The notes under the pieces: generated by a model | Database searches by the model: none | What the model was told of the DNA's origin: nothing | Seen by the model: only the letters and a program-made list of their open reading frames with translations | Made by a program: the position numbers and the translations under genes | Shown here: positions 22,720 to 32,952 of the stretch, one piece after another | Position numbering within the stretch: the first letter of the stretch is position 1 | Layout: the number at the start of each line of letters is the position of its first letter | Assembly (NCBI RefSeq): GCF_014356525.2 | Contig: NC_052516.1 | Coordinates: 20,478,257 to 20,542,256, forward strand | DNA length: 64,000 nt | Origin: Nilaparvata lugens | Taxonomy: Eukaryota > Arthropoda > Insecta > Hemiptera > Delphacidae | Direction of reading: 5' to 3'

Positions 22720-22951
22720 CTGGCCGTATAAAATGAGCGCTGCTATCCAGAGATTGTCAGTTGAGTGTAAGGGTAAGCATTCCTGACCGGCAATTAGAAG
22801 GTACAAGGTTTGATTTCCGGGCTGACAAATAATTTTTGAATAATAGCGCTCATAGAATTTCTAGCTGTTTTCCCTGTTGTCAATATCTGCAGTAGCAGAA
22901 GTCTTCTGGGTGGATTACAGCATTTATTTGGATTTTCGTTTAATAATAATT
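22720..22951 (+). repeat. tRNA-derived SINE, full-length or nearly so
   Basis: The head reads GTTGAGTGTAAGGGTAAGCA, then TTCCTGACCGGCAA and GGTTTGATTTCCGGGCTGAC, placing a tRNA-like A region and B box (GGTTTGATTTCC, 22,807-22,818) about 40 bases apart. The body contains CAATATCTGCAGTAGCAGAA and the tail GATTTTCGTTTAATAATAAT. RNA polymerase III would be expected to start at the head. Body-only copies of the same SINE occur at 308-400 and 22,556-22,655. The exact 5' end is uncertain. Confidence 0.7.
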
Positions 22952-23279
22952 AATATGAATATTTAATATTGGAAGAGGAAGGAGATTTTCCACAATTTTC
23001 CCTTACAACATGTTTTACTTTCAACCATTCCCAATCTGCCCCAATTTTCAACACCTATCAGTTAGTACGAGAGCTTTGAATTTTTCTTTTCCCATTCTTC
23101 AAGGCTTCTTTTATTATTTCACATCTAAAATCTAAGAACTCAATGTCCTATACCATCATTTTCGTTCATGTATTTTATTTTCTTTCTGTTTCTCAGCCTA
23201 ATTTTAGTTAATATTTTTGTTCTTTGTTGTCTTCTTCTATTCTTTTTTCTACTTTCTCCAGAATTATTTTTTGGTTTTA

Positions 23280-23522
23280 TATAATACTAGCAGTCAGGCT
23301 CGCTTCGCTCGCCATATCCGTCGAGCCAGGGGGCTCCGCCCCCTGAACCCCCGACTGGATCGTCCAAGAATGAGATAAGCAGGCTCGCTTCGCTCGCCTG
23401 CATTTTTTCATTTGAGCATTTTCATCATGTGTTAGGACGATCCAGTCGGGGGTCCAGACTAAACGTCTGGCTAAACGGATATGGCGAGCGAAGCGAGCCT
23501 GAGAGCTAGTAATATAATATTC
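23280..23522. mobile_element. Inverted-repeat element with CpG-rich TIRs
   Basis: CAGGCTCGCTTCGCTCGCCA then TATCCGT at the left is mirrored at the right by ACGGATATGGCGAGCGAAGC and GAGCCTGA. Both ends continue outward into TACTAGC/GCTAGTA and TATAATA. A second inner stem pairs CCCCCGACTGGATCGTCC with GGACGATCCAGTCGGGGG. No ORF of note. Confidence 0.8.
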
Positions 23523-23819
23523 CCAAGAATAGCTCCGATTGAAGTAGCAGTGCCCAATCAATTTTCCGCGATAAGTGCATTTCAATCTTCAACTTGGTGC
23601 CAACCTAACAAAGTCAACTCAACTTAATGCCAACCTGACAAAATTATTAATTTAGTTACCAGTTAACAACTGTTTCGAAGAGGTACTCTCTCTAGATTAT
23701 AGTTCTATATTAACATATGGTATGGCTTTTTTTCAATTAAAATTGAGAGAATAAGAAGAATATACAAGCTAAAAGACGAACTTTAAACCCTTAAAACCAC
23801 CCTTAGAGTTAAAATATTG

Positions 23820-23980
23820 CCAAAAGATTTCTTAGTGCGCCTCTAAAGGGTCAACTGAACATACCTACCAAATTTGAACGTTTTTGGTCCGGTAGATTTT
23901 CAGTTCTGCGAGTGAGTGAGTGAGTAAGTGAGTCAGTCAGTCAGTCAGTCAGTGAGTGCCATTTCGCTTTTATATAATAT
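23820..23980 (+). repeat. Repeat end with (GTCA)n tract
   Basis: TTTGAACGTTTTTGGTCCGG, TAGATTTTCAGTTCTGCGAG and then GTGAGT/GTCAGT tandem units lead into GCCATTTCGCTTTTATATAA. The phrase TTTTATATAATA also occurs just left of the element at 23,280, so 23,276-23,972 may be one larger element; this is inferred. Confidence 0.5.
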
Positions 23981-23987
23981 AGATAGA

Positions 23988-24483
23988 ATGAAATGGACCA
24001 AGACTTGAGTGTAAAATTGAATAGATTCCAATCCATTTGTGGAACAATAAATAGGACTTTGAGAAACAGAGCCAGGAGAGAGACAAAACTCAAATTCTAT
24101 AAGGTTATGGCTATTCCAACGCTCTTATATGGCTCTGAATCTTGGATACCTAGGAAGAAAGAATGGAGTAGGTTACAGGCTGCCGAAATGAGGTTTTTAA
24201 GAGCAGTAAAAGGGTGCACAAGGGAAGATAGGCTTCATAATGTTGATATAAGAAGCGAGCTCAACATAATCTCCATATGGCAGAAGATCGAAGAAAATCG
24301 GCAAAACTGGAAAGAGCATGTTGAAAGGATGGAGAGCGACAGGATTCCCAGGGCAGTCATGTTGTATAACCCGGCTGGAAGGAGAAGTGTGGGCAGACCC
24401 CGTAAAAGATGGATGTGATGGTGAGTTTGAAGTCGGAACAGGCAATTTGCCTAATCCTTGTAGGAAGACGACGACGACGAGAA
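23988..24483 (+). pseudogene. 3' end of a LINE: C-terminal ORF2 plus 3' UTR
   Basis: A 142-codon frame (stop at 24,416-24,418) reads LSVKLNRFQSICGTINRTL, then KLKFYKVMAIPTLLYGSESW, SRLQAAEMRFLRAVKGCTR, RSELNIISIWQKI and SVGRPRKRWM. This is the thumb/C-terminal region downstream of the reverse transcriptase in insect LINEs; LLYGSE.W and GRPRKRW are the telling motifs. After the stop come GGAACAGGCAATTTGCCTAA, TCCTTGTAGGAAGACGACGA and a short ACG tail. The catalytic domains are absent (5' truncation). Confidence 0.85.
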
Positions 24484-24944
24484 TGATTGTTATATTTATT
24501 TAATTTATTTGATCCTCAACAATCCAATTTAGTCATATCTTACAGATTTCTGAACAAGTATTAGAATATTTGTTGTCTTCAGCCTTTTTCTTGGTGTTTT
24601 CTGTTTCTTTCGACTACCTCGTTTATAACTTGTTCAAGTTTTGACTCTTCAACTCATTTTATCATTCCACTTTCTCCGAACTATCTTTCAGTGCTTAATT
24701 TCCTCAACATTTTTTCCTATTCTCTTATTCTCATTTCCACCTATCGCCCTTTATGCCAGCCTTTTTTCTATCAATCGTCTTTCACACATTTTTATTCATC
24801 CCCATCCTTTCTCTGGTGTGATTTATCTTCCTCTCTTTCTCATCCGCACTCGTTTGATAACTCTTTTCCTCAATCAAAATCACTGATTTCATCTCATATC
24901 TTCGTCTCATTTTTCGTCATCCTTTAGTTTTCCCATTTCCTCTC

Positions 24945-25274
24945 TCTAATGTGTCTTCTCCGATTTCATTCTCCATTTCAGTCTCTCTTCAGTTTTCTCA
25001 CCTCGTTTTACGGTGTATTTTTCCCCTTCTCCTTCAACTTCTTCTTCTTCTCTCCAGCCTAATTTTTTCTTCTTCTACTACTTATTTTTCTTCTTCCGAT
25101 TATTATTCTACTACTTGTTCTTCGCCTGATTCTTTTTTTTCTACTAGGTACTTCTCCTTCTCTTACTTTCTTTCTTTCTTCTTGCTCCACGTCTCCTCAC
25201 ATTTTCTCTATTCATCTCTCCTACCTCTTGTACTTCTCCTTCTTCTCCTTCTTCTACTACTACCACTTCTTCTT

Positions 25275-25310
<36 letters not shown>

Positions 25311-25541
25311 TTCTTCTTCTCCTTCCTCATCATCTCCTTCTCTTCTCCCTTTCTTCTTCTTCTTCTTCTTCTTCTTCTTCTTCTTCTTCTTCCTCTTCTA
25401 CTACTACTTCTTCTTCTTCTTCTTCTTTATCTTTTTCTTTTTCTTTTTTTTTCTTTTTCTTCCTCTCCTTCTTCTACTTATTTTTCTTCTTCTACTTCTT
25501 CTTCTTCTTCTTCTTCTTCTCTTTTCCCTTTTCTTCTTCTT

Positions 25542-25588
<47 letters not shown>

Positions 25589-25805
25589 TCTTCTTCTCCT
25601 TCTTCATCATCTCCTTCTCTTCTCCCTTTCTTATTCTTTTTCTTCTTCTTCTATATATTCTTCTTCTATATATTCTTCCTCTCCTTCTTCATATTCTCCT
25701 TCTCTTCTCCCTTTTCTTCTACTCTTTCTTATTCTTCTTCTTCTGCTTCCTCTCCTTCTCTTCTCCCTTTTCTTCTACACTTTCTTCTTCTTCTTCTTCG
25801 TTGTG
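24945..25805 (+). repeat. Long polypyrimidine tract (TTC/CTT, with TAC runs)
   Basis: Nearly 900 bases consist mainly of TTC, CTTCTC and ACT units on this strand, with (TAC)n blocks at about 25,272-25,308 and 25,544-25,583. The long Leu/Ser/Phe-rich ORFs in all three frames are products of this composition and not genes. Confidence 0.9.
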
Positions 25806-25894
25806 TGCAAGCGAGCTCTAGCAGTGCTGCCCTGGCATGTCAACGACAGGTGGCTGTTATTTCATTCACTTGCATTGTTTTCAGTCGGCTGCTC

Positions 25895-26068
25895 CGGCAT
25901 TCCCCCCCCCCCCCCGACGACTGCTCTGCTTTCTTCGAAGAAGTTCGTACTCTGCAAAGCATGTTTGTTGAGATAATAAATAATAATGAATCCAGTCTCA
26001 AGGAAATTAGTGAATTATTGAGAGAACGTAAAGAAACAAATGCACGACGAAGTGAACAAGTAAAGTGA
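25895..26068 (+). other. Short ORF end with coiled-coil-like sequence, unrecognised
   Basis: After a run of C residues, the frame FFEEVRTLQSMFVEIINNNE then SSLKEISELLRERKETNA ends at a stop at 26,066-26,068. The heptad-like spacing of Leu/Ile/Val suggests a short coiled coil. Many LINE first ORFs and some gag proteins start this way, but I cannot assign it. Confidence 0.25.
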
Positions 26069-26339
26069 ACGTGAAATTGTAAAATAGACAATGAAACGTG
26101 AACGAAAATTCATTATTCAAACTCATTCATTATTCGAAAATCTTGAAAAAATATATTTTGGAAAATGTAATGATTATTTTTTCAGATATAATTATTGATC
26201 ATTATTAACAAGAAACAAAAATTTATATTATATCAGATATACCGGAATGACTGCAATCATATTGAACCATAGGAGACTGAGGAAAATGGAAATTCATCCC
26301 ATCAATTCCACCACTTCATTCCATCCATGTTTCGAATGG

Positions 26340-26480
26340 ACACGCTAAGCCGTTGGTCCCGGCTGCCTAAAAAAACAGTCGTTAGGTCATGTCAGAGGCC
26401 CTGAAATTGATCAGTTGTGACCTAAAAACTGTGATACCAGACCTGACCCAGCCAAGTGATTCGATATTATTATTATTACT
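26340..26480 (+). repeat. Retroposon-like conserved 3' segment
   Basis: CTAAGCCGTTGGTCCCGGCT, CAGTCGTTAGGTCATGTCAG, TGACACC-like GTGATACCAGACCTGACC and an ATTATTATTATT tail. From memory, AAGCCGTTGGTCCCGGCT with the following (G/C)AGTCGTTA is a recurrent block near the 3' end of insect retroposons. The parent family is not identified. Confidence 0.4.
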
Positions 26481-26699
26481 TCATAACGTGTTCAAAAGTT
26501 TCAAGATTATGACCAGTTGTTTTTATTCATGAACAATTCTTTTGGAGCTATTTTGCCATCAATCACTAAACTGCATAGTCACTAATCATGATCGAAACTG
26601 CATATAATGCAGTTCACAAAACTCATTCCCCACACCCAGACTTGTTGACTTTGTGGGGAATAATCATTATGCATAATATATATTGATTGTCTGCTGCTG

Positions 26700-26748
26700 T
26701 ATTTTTTTTTCTTGTGTGAATAAAGATTATTTGAATTTGAATCATAGA
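26700..26748 (+). repeat. Retroposon 3' tail
   Basis: TGTGTGAATAAAGATTATTT followed by GAATTTGAATCAT: an AATAAA signal and a short GAATTT repeat, the same layout as the tails at 11,067 and (minus) 36,787. Confidence 0.4.
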
Positions 26749-26961
26749 TGAAGATAAAAAAATATTCAAAACATAGTTGGAATAAATAATAATAATGATA
26801 ATTATACGTGTATTATCCACAAAGAAATGATAATAGATCATCATATGATATATATCATCATTCATTTTCAATTGCTTCTCGGATCATCTCGACTTGTCAT
26901 TCGCTTACAGTTGCTTCCGTAGGGATTGTAGGCGACTTCTGCGAGTTTGACTGTCGAGTGT

Positions 26962-27895
26962 TTTAACACTTTAACCGAAACACCTGTCTGTGAGACCGGA
27001 GGCAAAATTATTTTTTCTATAGTGGCAAAATTGTGAATCAAAAATAGCTGCCCGCTCTAATACCTTCTCCCCCACTATTCCTCAACATTCTCCAACAATG
27101 CTCGTCAGTACCCAACTCACGGTTATCAAGTAAACATCAATCTATTGAAAACGTACCGGTCTCAGCTACCGGATCTTTCGGATAACGTTCATTTTTTACC
27201 GGTCTAGAATACCGGATGTTTCGACTAACAGATATTTTGAGCATTCAATTTTTTTTCTAATGCTTTTCTCTTCATTATTTCGGTATTTTATTGACATGTT
27301 TTATTTGGAAAACTATTTTTTGTAATTTATAAAACGTTGGTTTAGGAAAATTGATTACAATGGATGAGTTATATCAACCATACAAGTCCCAGCCTTTGGA
27401 ACTTGTATCAATAGGATGCTTCACAATGAAGTGTCACAAAATAAACATTCACTTGACGAAATAGATGATTTTGACCACCATAGTTTTTCATGAACTTTTC
27501 TTGCTAATAAAATATCTGGAGGCTGAAAACGTTTGCTCAAACAAGTTTCTTGGTAACAATGAAAAAGATTATTATTTTCAATGATTACCTTCCAATTTTG
27601 CTATAGAGCCTATATTGATAAAATATTTCTTCATGATTATTGTTCTGAGTAGTAACGGATAGTATATCATACACGGATTTTTGTATTGTGTATGTTCCAA
27701 CATTATACATTTATTACATATCAATGTTTCCAAATTTTTTTCTATTGTTCCATCACTCAATTTGCAACTGAAATCTATATTATACTTTACTATAATTGAA
27801 ATTTACCAATGTAAAATATTTAAATTCATATTTAGTAGAAAATATATCAAATATAACACTTTAAGCAAGACCCGGTCTGTGAGACCGGATGTTTC
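26962..27895 (+). repeat. Direct repeats of a CCGGTCT...AGACCGG motif
   Basis: TAACACTTTAACCGAAACAC and CTGTCTGTGAGACCGGA at 26,962-27,000 are repeated as TAACACTTTAAGCAAGACCC and GGTCTGTGAGACCGGA at 27,857-27,894. Between them lie two variants, TACCGGTCTCAGCTACCGGA (27,155) and TACCGGTCTAGAATACCGGA (27,200), each followed by T(C/G)TTTCG. No ORF. Confidence 0.55.
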
Positions 27896-28490
27896 GGTTT
27901 AGGTCAGTTCTGACCATGTTTCGGTTCATGTTAGTGTTTTAATGTGTCTCTTGTCTGTTGAGTTGATGTTGTATGTTTTTTTTTTTGAATCCACTTTTGC
28001 ACTAGTCCTCGAGGGTATGATTAGTACTGATTCTGTTTTTTTTTTTATTTCTTTTTTCTATTATTTTTCCTCTAATTTCATTGTAATTTTTCAATATTCT
28101 TCTTTTCTGTACTCTTACTATGTATAATGAACTATTGTAATTGTGTTTTATGGAAGCAATTTTTGGGAGAAATCCTGTATGCTTCCATGTTTTTTATAAA
28201 TAAATAAATAATAATGGAGGAGAATGAATATGATTGAAATCTGTGTAAAGAAAAGGGAGATAACGAAAAAGGCATGAAGAAAGACGATACGCTGTAGGTT
28301 GATAGAACACAAAAAGGACAAAAATAGACTTTGGGAGACAAAGGAGAAGGAACGGCCAGGAAACAAACGATGAAAAGGAGGAAATGAATTGAACGGGTGA
28401 AGAAAATCAGTTAGGGATTCGAGGAGTGGAAATTCAGAAGATCCGCCTTTAGCTATTCTGACAACGGATTCAGCTGAGAAAATCAGTTTA

Positions 28491-28514
28491 GGACAGTTGG
28501 AGCTTCAAGTTGAG

Positions 28515-28556
<42 letters not shown>

Positions 28557-29510
28557 GGTAGGTGAATGGTGAGAGAGGGTGAGAGTTGATCGAGAGGAAG
28601 AATTGATTTTGGAAAGGGTACAAACTGTTGTAGCGAACAATTATTGAAAATAATTAGTTGAATCCAATGATTGTGCATTTTTGATTTGTTTGAGACAGTT
28701 GAAATTTCAAATTCGAAAGGACAGAGAGAAAAGTGGGATAGTGGTGAGAGAGAAAAAGAGTTGATGATGTGGAGAGGAAATTTTCATTGTGAAAGGATGA
28801 ATGAATGGCTGTAGCAAATAATTATTACAAATGAGTTGAATGTAACCATTTTTTGAACATTTTTATGTTAAGGACAGCTCAGGCACAGAAGATGGAAACA
28901 CTCATGTAGCTCTTCACTCCTTAGTTGATGCTTGAAGTTGAAAAGAGAGAGAAAAAAGGGGAGAGCTGTGATGAGAGTAATGGCAGATAATGGAAGGACG
29001 GCTAAAGATTGATTTTGTAAATGGAATCAATAAAGCGAACAATTATTACAAATTAGCTTAATTAAATAATCTCTTTCTCACAATTTTTATGTTCAGGACT
29101 GTTAAAGCTTCAAGTCGATAAAAAGAGAGAAAGAGAAGTGGGAGAGCGGTGAGAACGAGTGGTTGATGGAGGACGAGGGAAGATCGATTCTGGAAAAGAA
29201 GAAAAGTTTTGAAGGTTTCATCATACAATTATTATCGATTGACCGAATTGTTCAGTTTCTTGTGTATATTTTCGAGTTTAGGACAGTACAAGCTGTCGAG
29301 AGAAGCTTTTGAGAGAATCTGTTGTCTGGAAGTTGAAAGAGGAAGGGAAGAGAGAACAGAGAGAGAAAAGAGGAAGAGTTAACGAGAGGAAAGAGAGAAA
29401 AAAGGACTCGATAGAAAGAAGGGAAAAGATTGATTTTGAAGGAGAATCGAATGCTTGTAGTTAAAAATAAAACCGTATTTGAGCATGTTAAATGTTCAAG
29501 ACAAAAAGAA
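28491..29510 (+). repeat. Degenerate tandem repeat, period about 180-225 bp, five units
   Basis: Units start at about 28,491, 28,693, 28,872, 29,096 and 29,281. Each begins with a (G)GAC(A/T)GT-like phrase plus AGCTTCAAGTTGA-like sequence. Each continues through a purine-rich block with GAGAGAGAAA, then GATTGATTTTGGAAA-like sequence, then ACAATTATTACAAATT-like sequence, and ends TTTTTATGTTCA or similar. Unit lengths vary. A pure (GA)n run (28,518-28,550) has expanded in the first unit. Confidence 0.6.
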
Positions 29511-29982
29511 CAATGAATTTTTAGCCTTGATTAAAAATATTAAAAGAAACGTGATGAAAGAAATGTTTATTCATCTATTGAGGTGTATGTGATGATAATG
29601 GGGAATAAATAAATTGGTTACAGCAATCATGCTTCACAGATTTCCTCCATAAAACTGAAAGAAAAATATGGAGCGGAGAAAATTGCACTAACATTCTTAA
29701 TACAGTATTAGCAAAAAGCCTAATGATGCCCATATTAACCTGGAATGAAACATATTATAACAATATATCTTCATGTGATCGTAGATTAGCATTAAACGTA
29801 TGAGTATAATATTATGGTTTATATGGCCCTGAATAGTTTTCAAATGTAGTTCACTTTATAACATTTCATCTTTTCATGTTCCATAATGTGCCAATCGAAT
29901 ATATAATAATAATGCCCAATAAAGATCAAAGCAATGACTCCAAACCATTGAGATAAACAAGCTATATAGTATCACATATAAT

Positions 29983-30137
29983 AGTATATTTCGCACCTAG
30001 GGCCGAAAATGGGACTTTTCTGGCTCGAAATCGGTTTTCAAGTCCGAGGCCGTAGGCCGAGGACTAGAAAAGATTGAGAGCCGGAAAAACATTTTTGCCC
30101 ATGGTGAGAACGTTATTTTTCGCCACACAGGAAAATA

Positions 30138-30205
<68 letters not shown>

Positions 30206-32005
30206 TATATATATGAGAATAATTGTCTATTATAAGCACTTCCGAAAGCAAAAGTGGAAGGTCATAGCTCTAGCAAATCTGAGGTAATCTGAATATCAAG
30301 AAATTGTCCAAGTATTTTTTTTTTATTCTGATTTGTCTAAATAACCTAAAAGATTATGTTCAATAATGTAAGACGTTGAGTTTATACTTTTTATTCTTCC
30401 AAATGACAATACGATGATATTATTATTAATGTTTTGATTATTGAATGATAAACATAAATAATGAAAAGTTTTTGATCAGCTGTTTTAGCACACTTGAAAT
30501 TTGGCCAATCTGAATGTCAACGGAAGTTTAGGTTAGAAGTTCTATCCTACTCTGAAAATAGAATTATTTGAATAGTTTATAATATATATCTCATCTGTAT
30601 TTTATTCATCCAAATAAAATGATAGTATATTATTACAGAATACTTTATTGAATTCTAAAAGCATAAAATGATTCCGTTTATCCACCATGTTCCATGATAA
30701 ACGCTGTACTAGGAGGTTTGAGGTTAGATTCTATTATACTCTGAAAATTGAATTTGAATAGTTTATAATATCTCATTATTTGTATTTCATTCATCCAAAT
30801 AAAATGATAGTATCTTATTGCAAAAACTTTTTTCAATTCTAGATGCATAAACTGATTCCGTTTCATAAACTATTTTGTAAACACATTCACATCAAATCAG
30901 AATCAGCTGACTTCAAGGTTATTTTACAGCCCTAGGGCCGTAAAACTTTTACCGGCCTGGTCAGAAAACAATCATTTTCGGCCTCCATATGACGCACGAA
31001 AACCAGCTCATTACATCCAAGTGGGGCGAAAAATATTTTTTCGCCCCACTTGGATGTAATGAGCTGGTTTACGTGCGTCATATGGAGGCCGAAAGTGATT
31101 GTTTTCCGACCAGGCCGGTAAAATTTTTACGGCCCTAGGGCTGTAAAATAACCTTGAAGTCAGCTGATTCTGATTTGATGTGAATGTGTTTACAAAATAG
31201 TTTATGAAACGGAATCAGTTTATGCATCTAGAATTGAAAAAAGTTTTTGCAATAAGATACTATCATTTTATTTGGATGAATGAAATACAAATAATGAGAT
31301 ATTATAAACTATTCAAATTCAATTTTCAGAGTATAATAGAATCTAACCTCAAACCTCCTAGTACAGCGTTTATCATGGAACATGGTGGATAAACGGAATC
31401 ATTTTATGCTTTTAGAATTCAATAAAGTATTCTGTAATAATATACTATCATTTTATTTGGATGAATAAAATACAGATGAGATATATATTATAAACTATTC
31501 AAATAATTCTATTTTCAGAGTAGGATAGAACTTCTAACCTAAACTTCCGTTGACATTCAGATTGGCCAAATTTCAAGTGTGCTAAAACAGCTGATCAAAA
31601 AACTTTTCATTATTTGTGTTTATTATTCAAGAATCAAAACATTTATAATAATATCATCTTATTGTCATTTGGAAGAATAAAAAGTATAAACTCAACCTCT
31701 TACATAATTGAACATAATAATATTTTAGGTTATTTAGACAAATCAGAATAAAAAATAAAAATACTTGGACAATTTCCTGATATTCAGATTACCTCAGATT
31801 TGCTAGAGCTATGACCTTCCTGTTTTGCTTTCGGAAGTGCCTAATAAACAATTATTCTCATATTTATATTGTTTATTTTTCTGTGTAGCGAAAAATAACG
31901 CTCTCACCATGGGCAAAAATGTTTTTCCGGCTCTCAATCTGATTTGAAACCCGATTTCGAGCCGGATAAGTCTTATTTTCGACCCTAGGTGCGAAATATA
32001 CTATT
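29983..32005. repeat. Giant head-to-head palindrome (~1 kb arms, no spacer)
   Basis: The left arm starts TAGTATATTTCGCACCTAGG and the right arm ends CCTAGGTGCGAAATATACTA. The centre, at about 31,035, is GTGGGGCGAAAAA, three bases, then TTTTTCGCCCCAC. The same 62-residue frame is encoded in each arm (30,678-30,866 minus; 31,204-31,392 plus), showing near identity through the interior. The left arm carries an extra (TA)n block. A transcript across it would form a hairpin of about 1 kb. Its terminal ~150 bp also occurs at 61,197 and 63,274, so it is built from a dispersed repeat. Confidence 0.9.
30138..30215. repeat. (TA)n microsatellite in the left palindrome arm
   Basis: Alternating TA with two TAATAT interruptions. 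The equivalent place in the right arm (about 31,860) has only TATTTATATTG, so the expansion post-dates the palindrome or was lost on one side. Confidence 0.9.
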
Positions 32006-32282
32006 ACTGTTATAATTATGTGAGTTCAATACCGAGTCTCTCGACTCACTGATTCAGTTAGAACTATCACTCACTACATCGCAAGGATAGAAATATTCAG
32101 GTTAGAATTTATAACAGTCGGTTTAGCAAGTAAACAGGTATGAGATTGTATTTTCCAATAAATTGGATCGTTCTTGAAGTGATACTAATTGCTGCCAATA
32201 AGCAGAAAATGAGCTAATCTGATTTCCCGTTATAACTCGATTAGGCACATTACGAGGGCATGGTTCACTTCTAGATCCCTTC

Positions 32283-32715
32283 TTCTTCCTCAGCTTCTTC
32301 TTTTTCTCCATTATCTTGATTTCTCCTCCTCCTCCTTCTTTCCCTCCTCCTTCTTTTCCTCCTCATCCTTTCTCTTCTCCTTCTTCTCCTCTCCTTATTC
32401 TTCTCCTTCTTCTTTCCCTCTCACCTTTTCTTATTATCATTCTTCTTGATCTTTTTTTTCTCTCTCTTATTTTTCTTCTTCTTCTTCTTCCCCCACTTCA
32501 TCAACGCTTACTCCTCCCTCTTCTCCTTTTTCTCTCCCTCTTACCTTTTTCTTATTATCCCTCTTCCCAATCTTTTCCTTCTTCCTCTTACTTTTCCTCT
32601 CCTTCTTCTCCTCTCTCTCCTTCTTCTCCTTCTCCTCCTTCTTCTTCATCTTCTCCTTCTTCTCATTAATATTTTCTCCTTCTTCTTCTTCTTCTTCTTC
32701 TTCTTCTTCTATTCC
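32283..32715 (+). repeat. Complex polypyrimidine repeat, inverse of 35,219-36,265
   Basis: This is not simple slippage only. ACTTCATCAACGCTTACTCC and TTCTTATTATCATTCTTCTT-type phrases recur in reverse complement at 36,190-36,215 and 35,440-35,465. At 32,540/32,541 it preserves the uninterrupted form of a site that is occupied by two insertions at 35,544-36,165. Confidence 0.75.
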
Positions 32716-32875
32716 TTCTCCCAGTTCGTACTTTACCACCACAACCTCTTCTATTGCTTTATTGATGCCATTTAAGCTGGAAAGTGAATTACTACATCGT
32801 ATACTAGATTCACTTAAATCTGTCATCATTCCTTATATTGTCACGTTATTCTTTATATTTAAATAACGATTAGCC

Positions 32876-32952
32876 TCCTGCTTGGCATCAGTCGGTAGAG
32901 CATGAAATATTTAATATATAATTATAAAATTTAGGTCGTGGTTTTTTTAATA
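32876..32952 (+). pseudogene. tRNA-Lys-like pseudogene or SINE head
   Basis: GCATCAGTCGGTAGAGCATG matches the D-arm/A-box region of tRNA-Lys (normally CTCAGTCGGTAGAGCATGAG). About 35 bases later TTAGGTCGTGGTTTTTTT resembles the T-arm start (GGGTCGTGGGTTCGA). The anticodon stem and 3' half are decayed, so it cannot be a working tRNA. It may be the head of an old SINE. Confidence 0.5.

Noticed and set aside
24951..25976. 341-codon Leu/Ser-rich ORF
   Set aside because: Produced by CTT/CTC repeats; all three frames are open and no domain is present.
28491..29510. CRISPR-like array
   Set aside because: The units are about 200 bp, diverged and without short identical repeats or unique spacers; the genome is animal.
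30678..31392. Two identical 62-codon ORFs on opposite strands
   Set aside because: The identity comes from the palindrome arms; the sequence has no motif and is AT-rich. Kept only as evidence of arm identity.
32876..32952. Working tRNA-Lys gene
   Set aside because: Only the D-arm and a trace of the T-arm remain; the anticodon stem-loop and acceptor cannot form.
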